From the NCBI GenBank assembly GCA_928724745.1, contig CAKMXJ010000021.1, positions 310,001 to 374,000 of the forward strand: a DNA stretch of 64,000 bases, read 5' to 3'. This DNA comes from Anthracocystis setariae. Its lineage: Eukaryota; Basidiomycota; Ustilaginomycetes; Ustilaginales; Ustilaginaceae. The translations under genes were made by a program, and so were the position numbers. The notes under the pieces are model-generated. The model worked only from the letters and a program-made list of their open reading frames with translations, was not told where the DNA came from and made no database searches. Of this stretch, positions 39,559-48,136 are shown piece after piece (within the stretch, counting starts at the first letter, position 1; every line of letters starts with the position of its first letter).

Positions 39559-40613
39559 GTATCCCTTCCTGACGTTGGCATCTTTTTGCAGCCAGTACAC
39601 AAGAGAATATAGACGAGGGGACTTGTCGATTGCATGTGAAGGGCTTGTTCTACTTGTGCGTAGCTTAAGGGTGCGATGGAAGTGCATATAGTAAGATACA
39701 GTATTGGGGCTGTCTGCGCAAAATTGACCGACAGACCCACTTTTTTTTTTTTTTTTTATTTGACACGTTAAATGGGACATGTCAAAAAGCGCCATATTCA
39801 TGGACCTTGAGAGGGTTCGTTGATTCAAGTCTTGGTGATATCAAGATTGATGGCGATTTGATTGCCAGTTTTGCTGCTAGTCCCTGCCGATGGCATAGTT
39901 GCAGTCGCATGCGGTCGAATACACATGACTATTTCCAAGCACGATCAGGGAGTACAACGACTGTTTACGAGACAGAACGTCGGCTGCAACAATTGTGGAT
40001 TCGGCTCGCTTACACAGTCGCCCGTAGAGTAGCGTCATGCGGCTGTGTCTCAACATGGAATGCGTTGGTGGTTGAGGTAGATGCCAGCTCAACTCTCAGG
40101 CACATCCCTACCCTTCCCCTCGTTCGGGGTCTTGGTAGAACGGGACATCATCGACCTCTATCCAAGCGCAATCCTCTGATTCGGGGCGAAAGTACAAATA
40201 CTTTGAAAGCTCCGAGTCCGATGCTCCCTTCTCTTCCCCCCCCCCCTGCGGACCCCCTTGTCTTTGATCCTCTCTACGTAGTTTCCATTCTTACTTGGCT
40301 CTGGTAGCCTCTTTTTTCCCTCACGTTCTCGACCAAGAAAGACATCTCGATCTGGTATCGACCCCAACCCTTCTCCAATCCAGTCCTTCACATCTACACC
40401 ACCTCGAACAGGCCCCGGACTTTGACAGTCTGTCTGCCTCAACCTCTCCCCCAACCCCCCCCGCATCTTTACTGGATCGATATCCGACCTCTTCTTTCTC
40501 GTCAGCAAATCCTTCGACTTCTGTTGCGCTTCCTTTCTTTAACCGCCACCCAAATCGATTGGTTGCAACTTGAGCTGGACTCAAAAAGGGAAAAAAAAAA
40601 TTCGACGACAAGA
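39559..40613. other. Intergenic region before the low-complexity secreted protein gene
   Basis: About 1.05 kb with no supported gene. It has a T homopolymer (39742-39759) and two C runs (near 40240 and 40455). The last ~200 bases form an open frame without similarity and look like leader. A run of A (40591-40600) lies just ahead of the ATG. Confidence 0.4.
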
Positions 40614-42251
40614 ATGATTGGTTCGAGTAAGTTTGGTTCGCTCGTGGGGTCTGTTGCGTTGGCGTTTGTTCTTTCGGGAACGATCCAACCGATGGGTTCG
40701 CATGTATTTGGGGCTCCTGTAAGTGTGCGTAGGCAGCAGACGCCTTCCCGCGCCCCCGCCCCCGCCCCCGCCCCTGCCGGTTTTATCTCGGTCGCTCAAC
40801 CGCAAATGTCCGAACAAGACATTTACGCCGTTGGCATCCCAGACCTCCCAAAAACCCCTGCCGCTGTTACATACCAGCAAGTCTTACAGGCGGCAATTCA
40901 GGGAGCACTCAAGGCGCCCAACGTTACGTCGAATTACCTCAAGAATTACGATGCCACTCCATCGACGGTAGGATCGTACGCTGTGACGCCGGCTGAGCTG
41001 GGCGATAGGGAGGTGGAGATGAAGGGAGATCCAGGAGAGGCGGGGATGTTCGATTCGATTGTGGCGCAGCAGATGGTTGAGTTTGGGAATAAGACTAGGC
41101 GTGAGGTGGCGGAGGTTTTGGGTTTGGGTGCGACGCAAGCTGTCTCTGCAGTGGGTGCGGTTACGACGAATGTGGATGGGATTCCTGTGGCGCCGCCGGT
41201 ACCGAGTGACTTCAACTCGCCGGTGGTGACAGCGGGCGCGGTACCCGATGGGTTGTCTGCTGTTCCTACAGTCTCAGCGGTTGTGAGTGCTTCAGGAGCT
41301 CCGTCAGTATCCGTCTCAGCTGTGCCCTCCGTGTCGGCTCCAGTCAGTGAGCCATCGGTTTCGATCCCAACTGTGCCTGTCTCGAATGCCACGCCTTCCG
41401 CGGCTGCAACTGTGTCGGCGAATCCAGTCGTCCCCACTGGAGACCTTACTATGACCGTCACCGTCCCATCCAAGTCGCTACCGACGTCGATTGCTGGTCA
41501 GTCCAATGTCAAACCCCAAGTTGACGATGAGTGGAAGACCATGACGATTCTAGTCCCAGCCGCAGCGTTTGGTGGTGAAATCCAGAAGCAGACCAATGTT
41601 GCCGTCAGTACTGCTTCCACTTCAGCCCCTACGAGTGTCAGTTCCACTGATGCCAAAGAGGTCGCCATGTCAATTGCAACAATTGCACCCGACAGCGCAT
41701 CAGCGACGACGACGTCGATCAAACCGCAACCCACCACCGGCCTCCTCACCATCCCATTAACAGGAGTGATCGATGGGACTACCTACTCGACCATGCTAAC
41801 ACTTACCATCCCGGGGATTACCGGTTCCCCCGCCCCCGCCCCCACACCTACACTTACCCCTACGCTCACTACAGCTGTCGAGAGCAGAACCAGTGTCACC
41901 GCCGCTCCGAGCAATATTTTGATTTCCTCCCCAGCGCCAACCCCGAGCTCGTCAATGGATCCAAGCTATATCGCCCCCAACGAAATCCCCCCGCTGCTCA
42001 AAGCTAGCGCAACAGTCACTACGCCTCCAACCCCAACCCCAACCCTCACGTCAAGCTCGACAACCGATGACTCAAACCCCGATTGTCCCGACGAAACCGA
42101 CATTCAAGCGGTGCAAACAAGCACTTCCAAGAGCTTGGTAAGAAACGTATGGGATTGGATCACAGGTCAACTCCTCCACCAACGCAGCAACTACGACGAG
42201 TACGACTACCAAGACCAAGACGATCAAGAGTTCTACGACATCCAAGAGTAA
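40614..42251 (+). CDS. Predicted secreted Ser/Thr/Val/Pro-rich protein of unknown function
   Basis: 545 residues. Residues 1-34 read as a signal peptide (GSLVGSVALAFVLSG, then VFGA before PVSV). Next come an Ala-Pro repeat (residues 45-54), a partly ordered segment (about 60-170, with TYQQVLQAAIQGALK and DSIVAQQMVEFG), then ~300 residues of Val/Ser/Pro/Thr-rich sequence with repeated SVSAVPSVSAPVS-like units and a second Pro-rich stretch (TPTLTPTLT). The C-terminal 40 residues are Tyr/Asp/Glu/Gln-rich (YDEYDYQDQDDQEFYD). No catalytic domain is recognised and there are few Cys. Such composition fits an O-mannosylated wall or secreted protein, and an effector is possible. The ATG was chosen because it puts the signal peptide first. 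Function unknown. Confidence 0.72.
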   Translation: MIGSSKFGSLVGSVALAFVLSGTIQPMGSHVFGAPVSVRRQQTPSRAPAPAPAPAGFISVAQPQMSEQDIYAVGIPDLPKTPAAVTYQQVLQAAIQGALKAPNVTSNYLKNYDATPSTVGSYAVTPAELGDREVEMKGDPGEAGMFDSIVAQQMVEFGNKTRREVAEVLGLGATQAVSAVGAVTTNVDGIPVAPPVPSDFNSPVVTAGAVPDGLSAVPTVSAVVSASGAPSVSVSAVPSVSAPVSEPSVSIPTVPVSNATPSAAATVSANPVVPTGDLTMTVTVPSKSLPTSIAGQSNVKPQVDDEWKTMTILVPAAAFGGEIQKQTNVAVSTASTSAPTSVSSTDAKEVAMSIATIAPDSASATTTSIKPQPTTGLLTIPLTGVIDGTTYSTMLTLTIPGITGSPAPAPTPTLTPTLTTAVESRTSVTAAPSNILISSPAPTPSSSMDPSYIAPNEIPPLLKASATVTTPPTPTPTLTSSSTTDDSNPDCPDETDIQAVQTSTSKSLVRNVWDWITGQLLHQRSNYDEYDYQDQDDQEFYDIQE

Positions 42252-42303
42252 ACATCCCCTTTCCCCGCCCACCCTCACGTAGCACATTTCACCCCTCCCC
42301 TCC

Positions 42304-42335
<32 letters not shown>

Positions 42336-42360
42336 GCTGGAATGCAAACCTATGCAAACA
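42252..42360. other. Convergent 3' spacer with a CA microsatellite
   Basis: 109 bases between converging stop codons; about 13 CA units lie at 42304-42330. Confidence 0.6.
42304..42330. repeat. (CA)n microsatellite
   Basis: Uninterrupted CA units between two converging genes. Confidence 0.9.
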
Positions 42361-45300
42361 TTACTGCTGCCCCGTCAACCCGCCCAGCAACCGATTCGGA
42401 TCCTGCAAAGCGGTGATGAGATCTACCGCCGCTGTGGGATGATAATTACTACCCACTGGGGCGCCATCGCCTGTAAACGCTCTGAAGAACTCGTCCCACT
42501 CATTACGACCTTCGCTGGCAACGGGCATGCTTGCCCAGAAGGCCGAGTCGTTGGCATTGATCGCGGCCCTCTGCTGCTCGTGCATGTGCATTAGCAGCGC
42601 CTGCTCCTGGGTTGCATACGACAAGTAGGCTGACGCATCGCCGTGTGCGATCACTCCCCCACTCGGCGTGTACATCACCTGCTGTGCATCGGGGTGCGGG
42701 TGAGAATGGTGTGCATGCGGGTGCGCCGAAACCATCGACGGTGTCGCGTCATCCACTGGATGCTCGTGAGCCGCGATCGACAACACGTCTGAATGCTGCT
42801 CTTGCGGTACCACCGCCTGCGGTGGCGTAGGACTGCTCGGTTTCGCCTGTGCACTTGCAATGCACAAGTTCCGCAACACATTCACATGGTTCGACGCACT
42901 CTGCCACGTCGGCCCAATGCGTTTGAGACAACTCACACACTCGGCCAGATACAACGCACTTGTCTTGACCAAATCCGACGACCCCTCCAACTCCTCCACC
43001 CCAGCCGCATCAGGCGCAAACGCATCACCGCCCACATCATTCCCCCCCTCGCCCATCGCACCCACTGCCTCACCCGTGCACATCTTGGACCCGCGTCGAC
43101 TCCAACTCGACGACTGCCGCGCTTTGAACGCCACCACGCTCTTGCTAGCCGCCAGCGCGGCGTGGATCGTGGCACTCTGGAAGATCAGATACACCCAGCT
43201 GCTCGAAATCTTGCGGATGCGGAACGACGAGCCGTAGACGTACAGGATGTCGCAGATCTCCTTGGCGGCCGCATTGCAGATGTCCAGCCCAGCCGGTTCG
43301 GGACGCCGACCTTTGGTGGTTGCACCCAGTGCGCCGTTCTTCTTGCCTTTCTTCGAGGATCCGAGCGTTTCTTCTTGGATGCCCTCTGTCCCCTCTGCTA
43401 TGGCAGATGTGCGGTCTTTGGGCCCCTCGAGCAGCTTGGGCACACGCGGACGATGCAGCAGGATGAGACAGGTGCAGTACCACGCCCTCATGGTGAGGAT
43501 CTGGGGCGGGAACCCACGATGCGGCTCCGCCTCGGAGCGGTCTGCCGATCGCTTGCGATTCGAAGGTGCTGACAACCAGTCGGGCGAAGTCCAAGTCCCG
43601 GACCACTTGAGATGCGCAGGCAGATCCGCCCTCCACTTTGCAAGTCGACCGTTCAGCCTCAACAGCGCTTCGTAATCCGAAGCGCCCTTTGTGCTGGCGC
43701 GATCGCGCTTGGCTTGCGGACTGTACACTTCCTCGAGAATGCGCTCGAGGATGGCCATGATCTCGGCCCATGCCTTGAAGCTGCTTGGCGCATGCACCTT
43801 GACGCCTTGGAGACGCGGAAGAAACTTGGTATCGACAAACTTGCGCGTAGTCTCATTAAGCCAGAGGTCAAACTCGTCCGCTTCTTGGACGGAAAACCAG
43901 TCAGCTTCGATCTCGGCAGTGCGAAGCTGGGTGGGCTTGTCCAACGCAGTCGAGAGGATCTTGTCGAGGATGAAGCAGGCCCAAAAGGTGCGCAGGCGTT
44001 CTTGCACTTGCGAAGCAGACCGGCGTGCCTCGGCACTACTGGCGGCTGCACCGTGGTCTCCGTTGGCCGGAATAGTTGAAGACAAAGGCTGAGTTGTGCA
44101 TCGATGAAGATTCATATCGAGCGCCATACGAGAGGCGATGCCTCCGAACTGGAAAGCGCTCGATGCGTTACCCACGCCAAACTCGATGACACTGATCAGG
44201 ATGGCGGCCTGGATGGTGCCAATGTCTTGGACGAACTTGCCTTCAAAGATGCGCGTTTTGACACGATGGACAAAGTGATCGCGCAGCTCAGCCGACTTCC
44301 AATGAGTATCGGATCCGTGGGGCGAGTCAAGGTGAAGCAGCTCCAAGAGGGTCTTGTCGCCCTGCGAGCTTTGTTCTGATGCGCCGTCGAGTAGAGCGTC
44401 GAATGTGTTGGACGCGACAGCGAGGATGGCTTCGAAGACGATGGGACGCGATCGTTTGAGCGCATGAAGGGTGGTCATGGATGGAATATAGATGATGGGC
44501 CAATGTGGATGTACAAAGACGGTGTAGATGTCGAGCAGCCGTTGGAGAATGTGGGGCGGCAAACGATCCTCCATATGAGGACGCGTGGAGGGTTGCGAAG
44601 GAGTGGCAGCAGAGGAGTCAGGACAGATGTGATAGTCGAGCCAATGTGCGCCTGGTGACGAGATTTGAGAGCGAGGAGGTACCGATGCATCGGGTTGAGG
44701 CGAAGCGGGTCGAGAGCCGTTGTACCATGGACGATGCGGCATGGCTGTGGAGGAGGGACTGTAGCCGTGAGCAGTACCGGCAATTGCGGGTGAATTGGCA
44801 GCATTTTTGGTTTGTGAGGATGAAGCAACGGCAGACGGAGCACCGGAAAGAGCCTTGCTCGATGAAGATGGCTCGGTGAATCTGCTGGCCGAGACAGGAT
44901 GCCTGCTCGATAGCGATGAAGGCGAAGGAACTCCAGAAATGCGATCAAATGCCGACGTATTGGAATGGTAATGGGCTGCCTGTGTCTCAAAAAGAGCGCG
45001 CGTTGGATGTGAGCGTGGAGAAGGATAGGCAGGGCTTGGAGCAGCTGTGTGGGACCGACTGGAATAGAAGGAGGATGAAAGAGACGCTGGAGTGCGATCG
45101 AAATGAGACTGGGATGCTGGATCCAAAGGTGCATCAAACGCGGCGATGGTGGATGACTGGGGTGGAAGCATGGATCGATGCGTGGCGAGAGGCGAAGAAC
45201 GATGCGGTTCACGAAGCGAAGCTTGTAGCGGGTATCCTTCATAGCCGTGGCCTACGGCTGCACTGTGATGATGGGCGAAGCGAGGTTCAGAGGACGTGGA

Positions 45301-46140
45301 GGCCCAGGGCTGGTCCGAGTGAGGATGTTCCGGCTGATGTTGCTGAGAGTGCTGCTGCGGCTGCAAGTAATGATGCGTTGAATTGGCCGCAGAGGAGTGA
45401 TTGTCGCCGTAGTGAAGGGAGCGTCTTGACAAACCTGGACTGGATGCTTCCGAGTATGTATAGGCAGACCTGTACCATGCCGGAACCGCTTGATGAGAGC
45501 CCTGTGAGGAAGCATAGGAATGGATTGGGAGGAGCGGATTGTCTTCTGCCAGGGCCGACGCATCATTTGACGGTCTGGCGGTCAGCGAGGCTTTGGAGGA
45601 GTGGGATGGAGAGCTTCTATGACCCAGATCGGTGGTTGTTGCAGACGGCTTGGGCGACGTCCAAGGTACGGATCGAACGTGTGTTTCATTGGGTAACCTT
45701 TGCGGCGGCTGTGCGCTGGTGTGGACGTGATCGGTGGTTGGTAGCTTCGATGTTGAGGCTTGGGTTGCTGAAGGTTGATTGGATTTGGATCGTTTGGTAT
45801 CAGCCTTGCGAGAAGCTGAGTCGGTTTGGGACGACGATGATGAAGCAGCGTTGCGCGCCTTGGCAGGTGCAGATGTGAGGGATGACTTATCGTCGGATGA
45901 TGCGTTGATCACTTTTTTCCTTCGACCTCCTTTGGGTTCACAGCCTTTGGGAGGGCCGCGCTTCTTTTGAGCGCCATACTCGCATTGGCTGGAATCTTTG
46001 GAGCAATTGTTGCATGGATGCCGTCCATCGCATTTCACTTTACGACGTGAACAGCTGATGCACGCTCTGCTCGATCGGATGCGACCCGAATCATTTGCGC
46101 TCGCTTTCGGATCTGCCGGCGATAAAGCTGAGTCGCCCAT
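42361..46140 (-). CDS. Zn2Cys6 (Gal4-type) transcription factor with fungal-specific regulatory domain
   Basis: Predicted nuclear DNA-binding regulator of 1259 residues. The binuclear zinc cluster uses Cys27, 30, 37, 43, 46 and 53 (C-X2-C-X6-C-X5-C-X2-C-X6-C), followed by the basic KKRGPPKG linker. A long Ser/His/Gln/Pro-rich region occupies about 70-520. The fungal transcription factor middle-homology domain lies around 550-1000 (HPHWPIIYIPSMTTLHAL, HFVHRVKTRIFEG, RMALDMNLHR, RTFWACFILDKILS). The C-terminus is His/Ala-rich. The ATG at 46140 is the first in this frame; the frame opens upstream only from a TTG. Its targets cannot be read from the sequence. Its 5' end faces another Zn2Cys6 gene 2 kb away, across tRNA-Phe. 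Confidence 0.9.
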   Translation of the reverse strand: MGDSALSPADPKASANDSGRIRSSRACISCSRRKVKCDGRHPCNNCSKDSSQCEYGAQKKRGPPKGCEPKGGRRKKVINASSDDKSSLTSAPAKARNAASSSSSQTDSASRKADTKRSKSNQPSATQASTSKLPTTDHVHTSAQPPQRLPNETHVRSVPWTSPKPSATTTDLGHRSSPSHSSKASLTARPSNDASALAEDNPLLPIHSYASSQGSHQAVPAWYRSAYTYSEASSPGLSRRSLHYGDNHSSAANSTHHYLQPQQHSQQHQPEHPHSDQPWASTSSEPRFAHHHSAAVGHGYEGYPLQASLREPHRSSPLATHRSMLPPQSSTIAAFDAPLDPASQSHFDRTPASLSSSFYSSRSHTAAPSPAYPSPRSHPTRALFETQAAHYHSNTSAFDRISGVPSPSSLSSRHPVSASRFTEPSSSSKALSGAPSAVASSSQTKNAANSPAIAGTAHGYSPSSTAMPHRPWYNGSRPASPQPDASVPPRSQISSPGAHWLDYHICPDSSAATPSQPSTRPHMEDRLPPHILQRLLDIYTVFVHPHWPIIYIPSMTTLHALKRSRPIVFEAILAVASNTFDALLDGASEQSSQGDKTLLELLHLDSPHGSDTHWKSAELRDHFVHRVKTRIFEGKFVQDIGTIQAAILISVIEFGVGNASSAFQFGGIASRMALDMNLHRCTTQPLSSTIPANGDHGAAASSAEARRSASQVQERLRTFWACFILDKILSTALDKPTQLRTAEIEADWFSVQEADEFDLWLNETTRKFVDTKFLPRLQGVKVHAPSSFKAWAEIMAILERILEEVYSPQAKRDRASTKGASDYEALLRLNGRLAKWRADLPAHLKWSGTWTSPDWLSAPSNRKRSADRSEAEPHRGFPPQILTMRAWYCTCLILLHRPRVPKLLEGPKDRTSAIAEGTEGIQEETLGSSKKGKKNGALGATTKGRRPEPAGLDICNAAAKEICDILYVYGSSFRIRKISSSWVYLIFQSATIHAALAASKSVVAFKARQSSSWSRRGSKMCTGEAVGAMGEGGNDVGGDAFAPDAAGVEELEGSSDLVKTSALYLAECVSCLKRIGPTWQSASNHVNVLRNLCIASAQAKPSSPTPPQAVVPQEQHSDVLSIAAHEHPVDDATPSMVSAHPHAHHSHPHPDAQQVMYTPSGGVIAHGDASAYLSYATQEQALLMHMHEQQRAAINANDSAFWASMPVASEGRNEWDEFFRAFTGDGAPVGSNYHPTAAVDLITALQDPNRLLGGLTGQQ

Positions 46141-46572
46141 CTTGGCGTGATCGGATGCGGCTGGAGCAATACTGGAGGATGTCAATGGCGGAGCATGTAG
46201 GGATTCCACGTCATTCGACGGAAATGCCAAAAAACACTTCAACAGCTCATCGCAGAGAGGATGATCGAGATCAGAGAAACGAGCAGGCGTGATGAGGCGT
46301 ATCGAATGGATCGCTCGGTTGAGCCGTTATGGTTCTGGAACCCAAAGGCGCACTTGTCGTGGATACAGCGCAAGAACGCAGACGATCCGCGAAAAGGCTG
46401 TCTGAAGACTGGATTCGGTCACAGCTATCCAGTCGAGTGGTGTTCAAGAGCAGTAGTAGTAGATAGGTAGGTAGGTAGGTAGATGACAGATGGTGATACG
46501 ATCAGGATCGAGTGAACCAAGACCGGAACTTGACAAGCTGAGTGAAGCGCAACCGGCATATTGCCACTGCCG

Positions 46573-46622
46573 ACTCACTGACTGACTTGACTGACTGACT
46601 GACTGACTGCCTGACTGCCTGC
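46573..46622. repeat. (GACT)n-type imperfect tandem repeat
   Basis: About 11 imperfect four-base units (GACT, with GCCT variants). Confidence 0.8.
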
Positions 46623-47172
46623 TGTGCGGACAGATATATAAATTGTGGAGCAACTCAACGGCGCAGTTCAGTGCATTCACTGCATTAGATCTGTTTCTTC
46701 TTCTCAGAATGTGAGGTCGCCAAGTCCTAAGGCTGAGTCCTTGCGAAGCCTCGGTTGCGCTTAATTCAGCATTTTACTGGAAAAAGCGAGATGATGCTGC
46801 TGAGCTTGGATCGTTTCTTTTTCTTGTTTTCAGGGTCGTGCATTGCAGTTTACCGTTACAGAACAGTATATACCCCACGCTTTTTTTTTGGCGCCAAATG
46901 TGAGGTGAGCGTCGCCGTAGCGGGACATAGCGACCACCACTCTGCATAGACCCTAGACCACCAACGACACTGCAGGCTCCAAATCGGTTTTCCGCCACCG
47001 CTGTCTGTGTTCCCACCAGTAGACTTTTGCATTCTATCTCATCTGTGTTCCTTGACCTCGAATCCTATCGATAGCAGAAGAGTACGCTATAGTGGTGTGT
47101 GAAAAGGTTAAACAAAAATAACAAGACAGGATGCAAGACAAAAAAAAAAAAAAAAAAAGAAAAAAAAAACGC

Positions 47173-47177
47173 AAAAA
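47173..47177 (-). terminator. RNA polymerase III T-run terminator of tRNA-Phe
   Basis: TTTTT on the minus strand, a few bases beyond the tRNA-Phe 3' end; longer T tracts follow (A runs at 47141-47170 on the plus strand). Confidence 0.75.
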
Positions 47178-47182
47178 GAGAA

Positions 47183-47300
47183 TGCTCCTTACCTGGGTCG
47201 AACAGGTGACCTCCCGATAAACGTGTCCACTGCATACAGTGGCGACTGTTTGAAACTGATTTCTTCAGTCGGACGCTCGTACCAGCTGAGCTAAAGAAGC
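47183..47300 (-). tRNA. tRNA-Phe (anticodon GAA) with a 44-base intron
   Basis: Minus strand. The acceptor GCTTCTT pairs with AAGGAGC, with discriminator A. The A box TAGCTCAGCTGG and D arm GCTC/GAGC are intact. The anticodon GAA is at 47266-47264. The anticodon stem TCCGA pairs with TCGGG once 44 bases (47219-47262) are removed; the intron starts one base after the anticodon, the standard position. The T arm ACCTG/CAGGT carries the TTCGACC loop. The intron contains a perfect hairpin, CCACTG/CAGTGG with a 4-base loop (47227-47242). Confidence 0.93.
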
Positions 47301-47860
47301 ATCTTGTGTGGAGAAATGGGTTAGCAAATATATATTTAGTTATGATCTTCTTCTTTAATCGGGTTGCGACTCGGCTTTCGGCTTAATGGATCCGTTCCAT
47401 CTGCAGTGTTGCACCAACAGCGCTCTGACTCTTCCTTGTAGCACTTTGCCATTCTTTCTGCTCTCATTGCTCCTTCTTCCACCCTCCTACCGCTCTGGAC
47501 CCAACGACCAACGGGATAGCCTTTGATTCCAAAGGCATACCATGCTACTGGCGCAGGGTTGATATGAAGCCTTGCTGTTCTTGACACCGACCCAACCGTC
47601 CACTTGATTCGTCTTTGCCTTAGCTTGCTGGGCGGGAACACCTTCTGCTCGCTCCAAGCCGCATAAGCCACTCGCATTGCACAAGCTCAACAACATTATT
47701 GGTGGTTTGCTTCTTCGGGTACACACGCAATATCCAAATCAAACCCTCGATCGAGATGCATCGAGCTTAACTCAAGCTTCCAACACGATCGTACGAGCTT
47801 GCTACGCTTTCCATCCACAGTTGCCTCAGCCACAGAAACGCCATCCTCGCACACTTTTCT

Positions 47861-47894
47861 CATCTCATCTCATCTCATCTCATCGCATCTCATC
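47861..47894. repeat. (CATCT)n tandem repeat
   Basis: About six CATCT-type units in the probable 5' leader of the plus-strand Zn2Cys6 gene. Confidence 0.85.
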
Positions 47895-48136
47895 GGCTTG
47901 TCAATTCGACTTGTTCCATCTCGTTACTCCGCTCTCGACGCTTTCAAACTTAATCCTGGGTAACCTGAGCTCATCAAAGGGTAGACATCGCAACCAGCCC
48001 TCAAACGGGGCGTCTATGGGTCTATATGTACCCTTGATACGTTGTACGCTCAAGCACAGCGGCGCATTACGATCAATTTCACAGCAACGATAAACGCGAT
48101 TCGATCTTAGGGTTAGGCGATCACCTTCATTTGATC

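Larger units (their letters stand above)
46141..48136. promoter_or_regulatory. Divergent promoter region of two Zn2Cys6 genes, containing tRNA-Phe
   Basis: 2 kb between two divergent regulators. It has a TAGG tetranucleotide run (46465-46482), a GACT-type run (46573-46622), an ATATATAAA TATA-like word near 46633, A runs (47141-47170), the tRNA-Phe gene, and a CATCT repeat (47861-47894) in the probable leader of the plus-strand gene. Open frames at 47336-47677 (-) and 47677-48093 (+) have no recognisable similarity. Confidence 0.5.

Noticed and set aside
47677..48093. 138-residue open frame ahead of the plus-strand Zn2Cys6 gene
   Set aside because: Overlaps a CATCT repeat and the probable 5' leader; no similarity seen.
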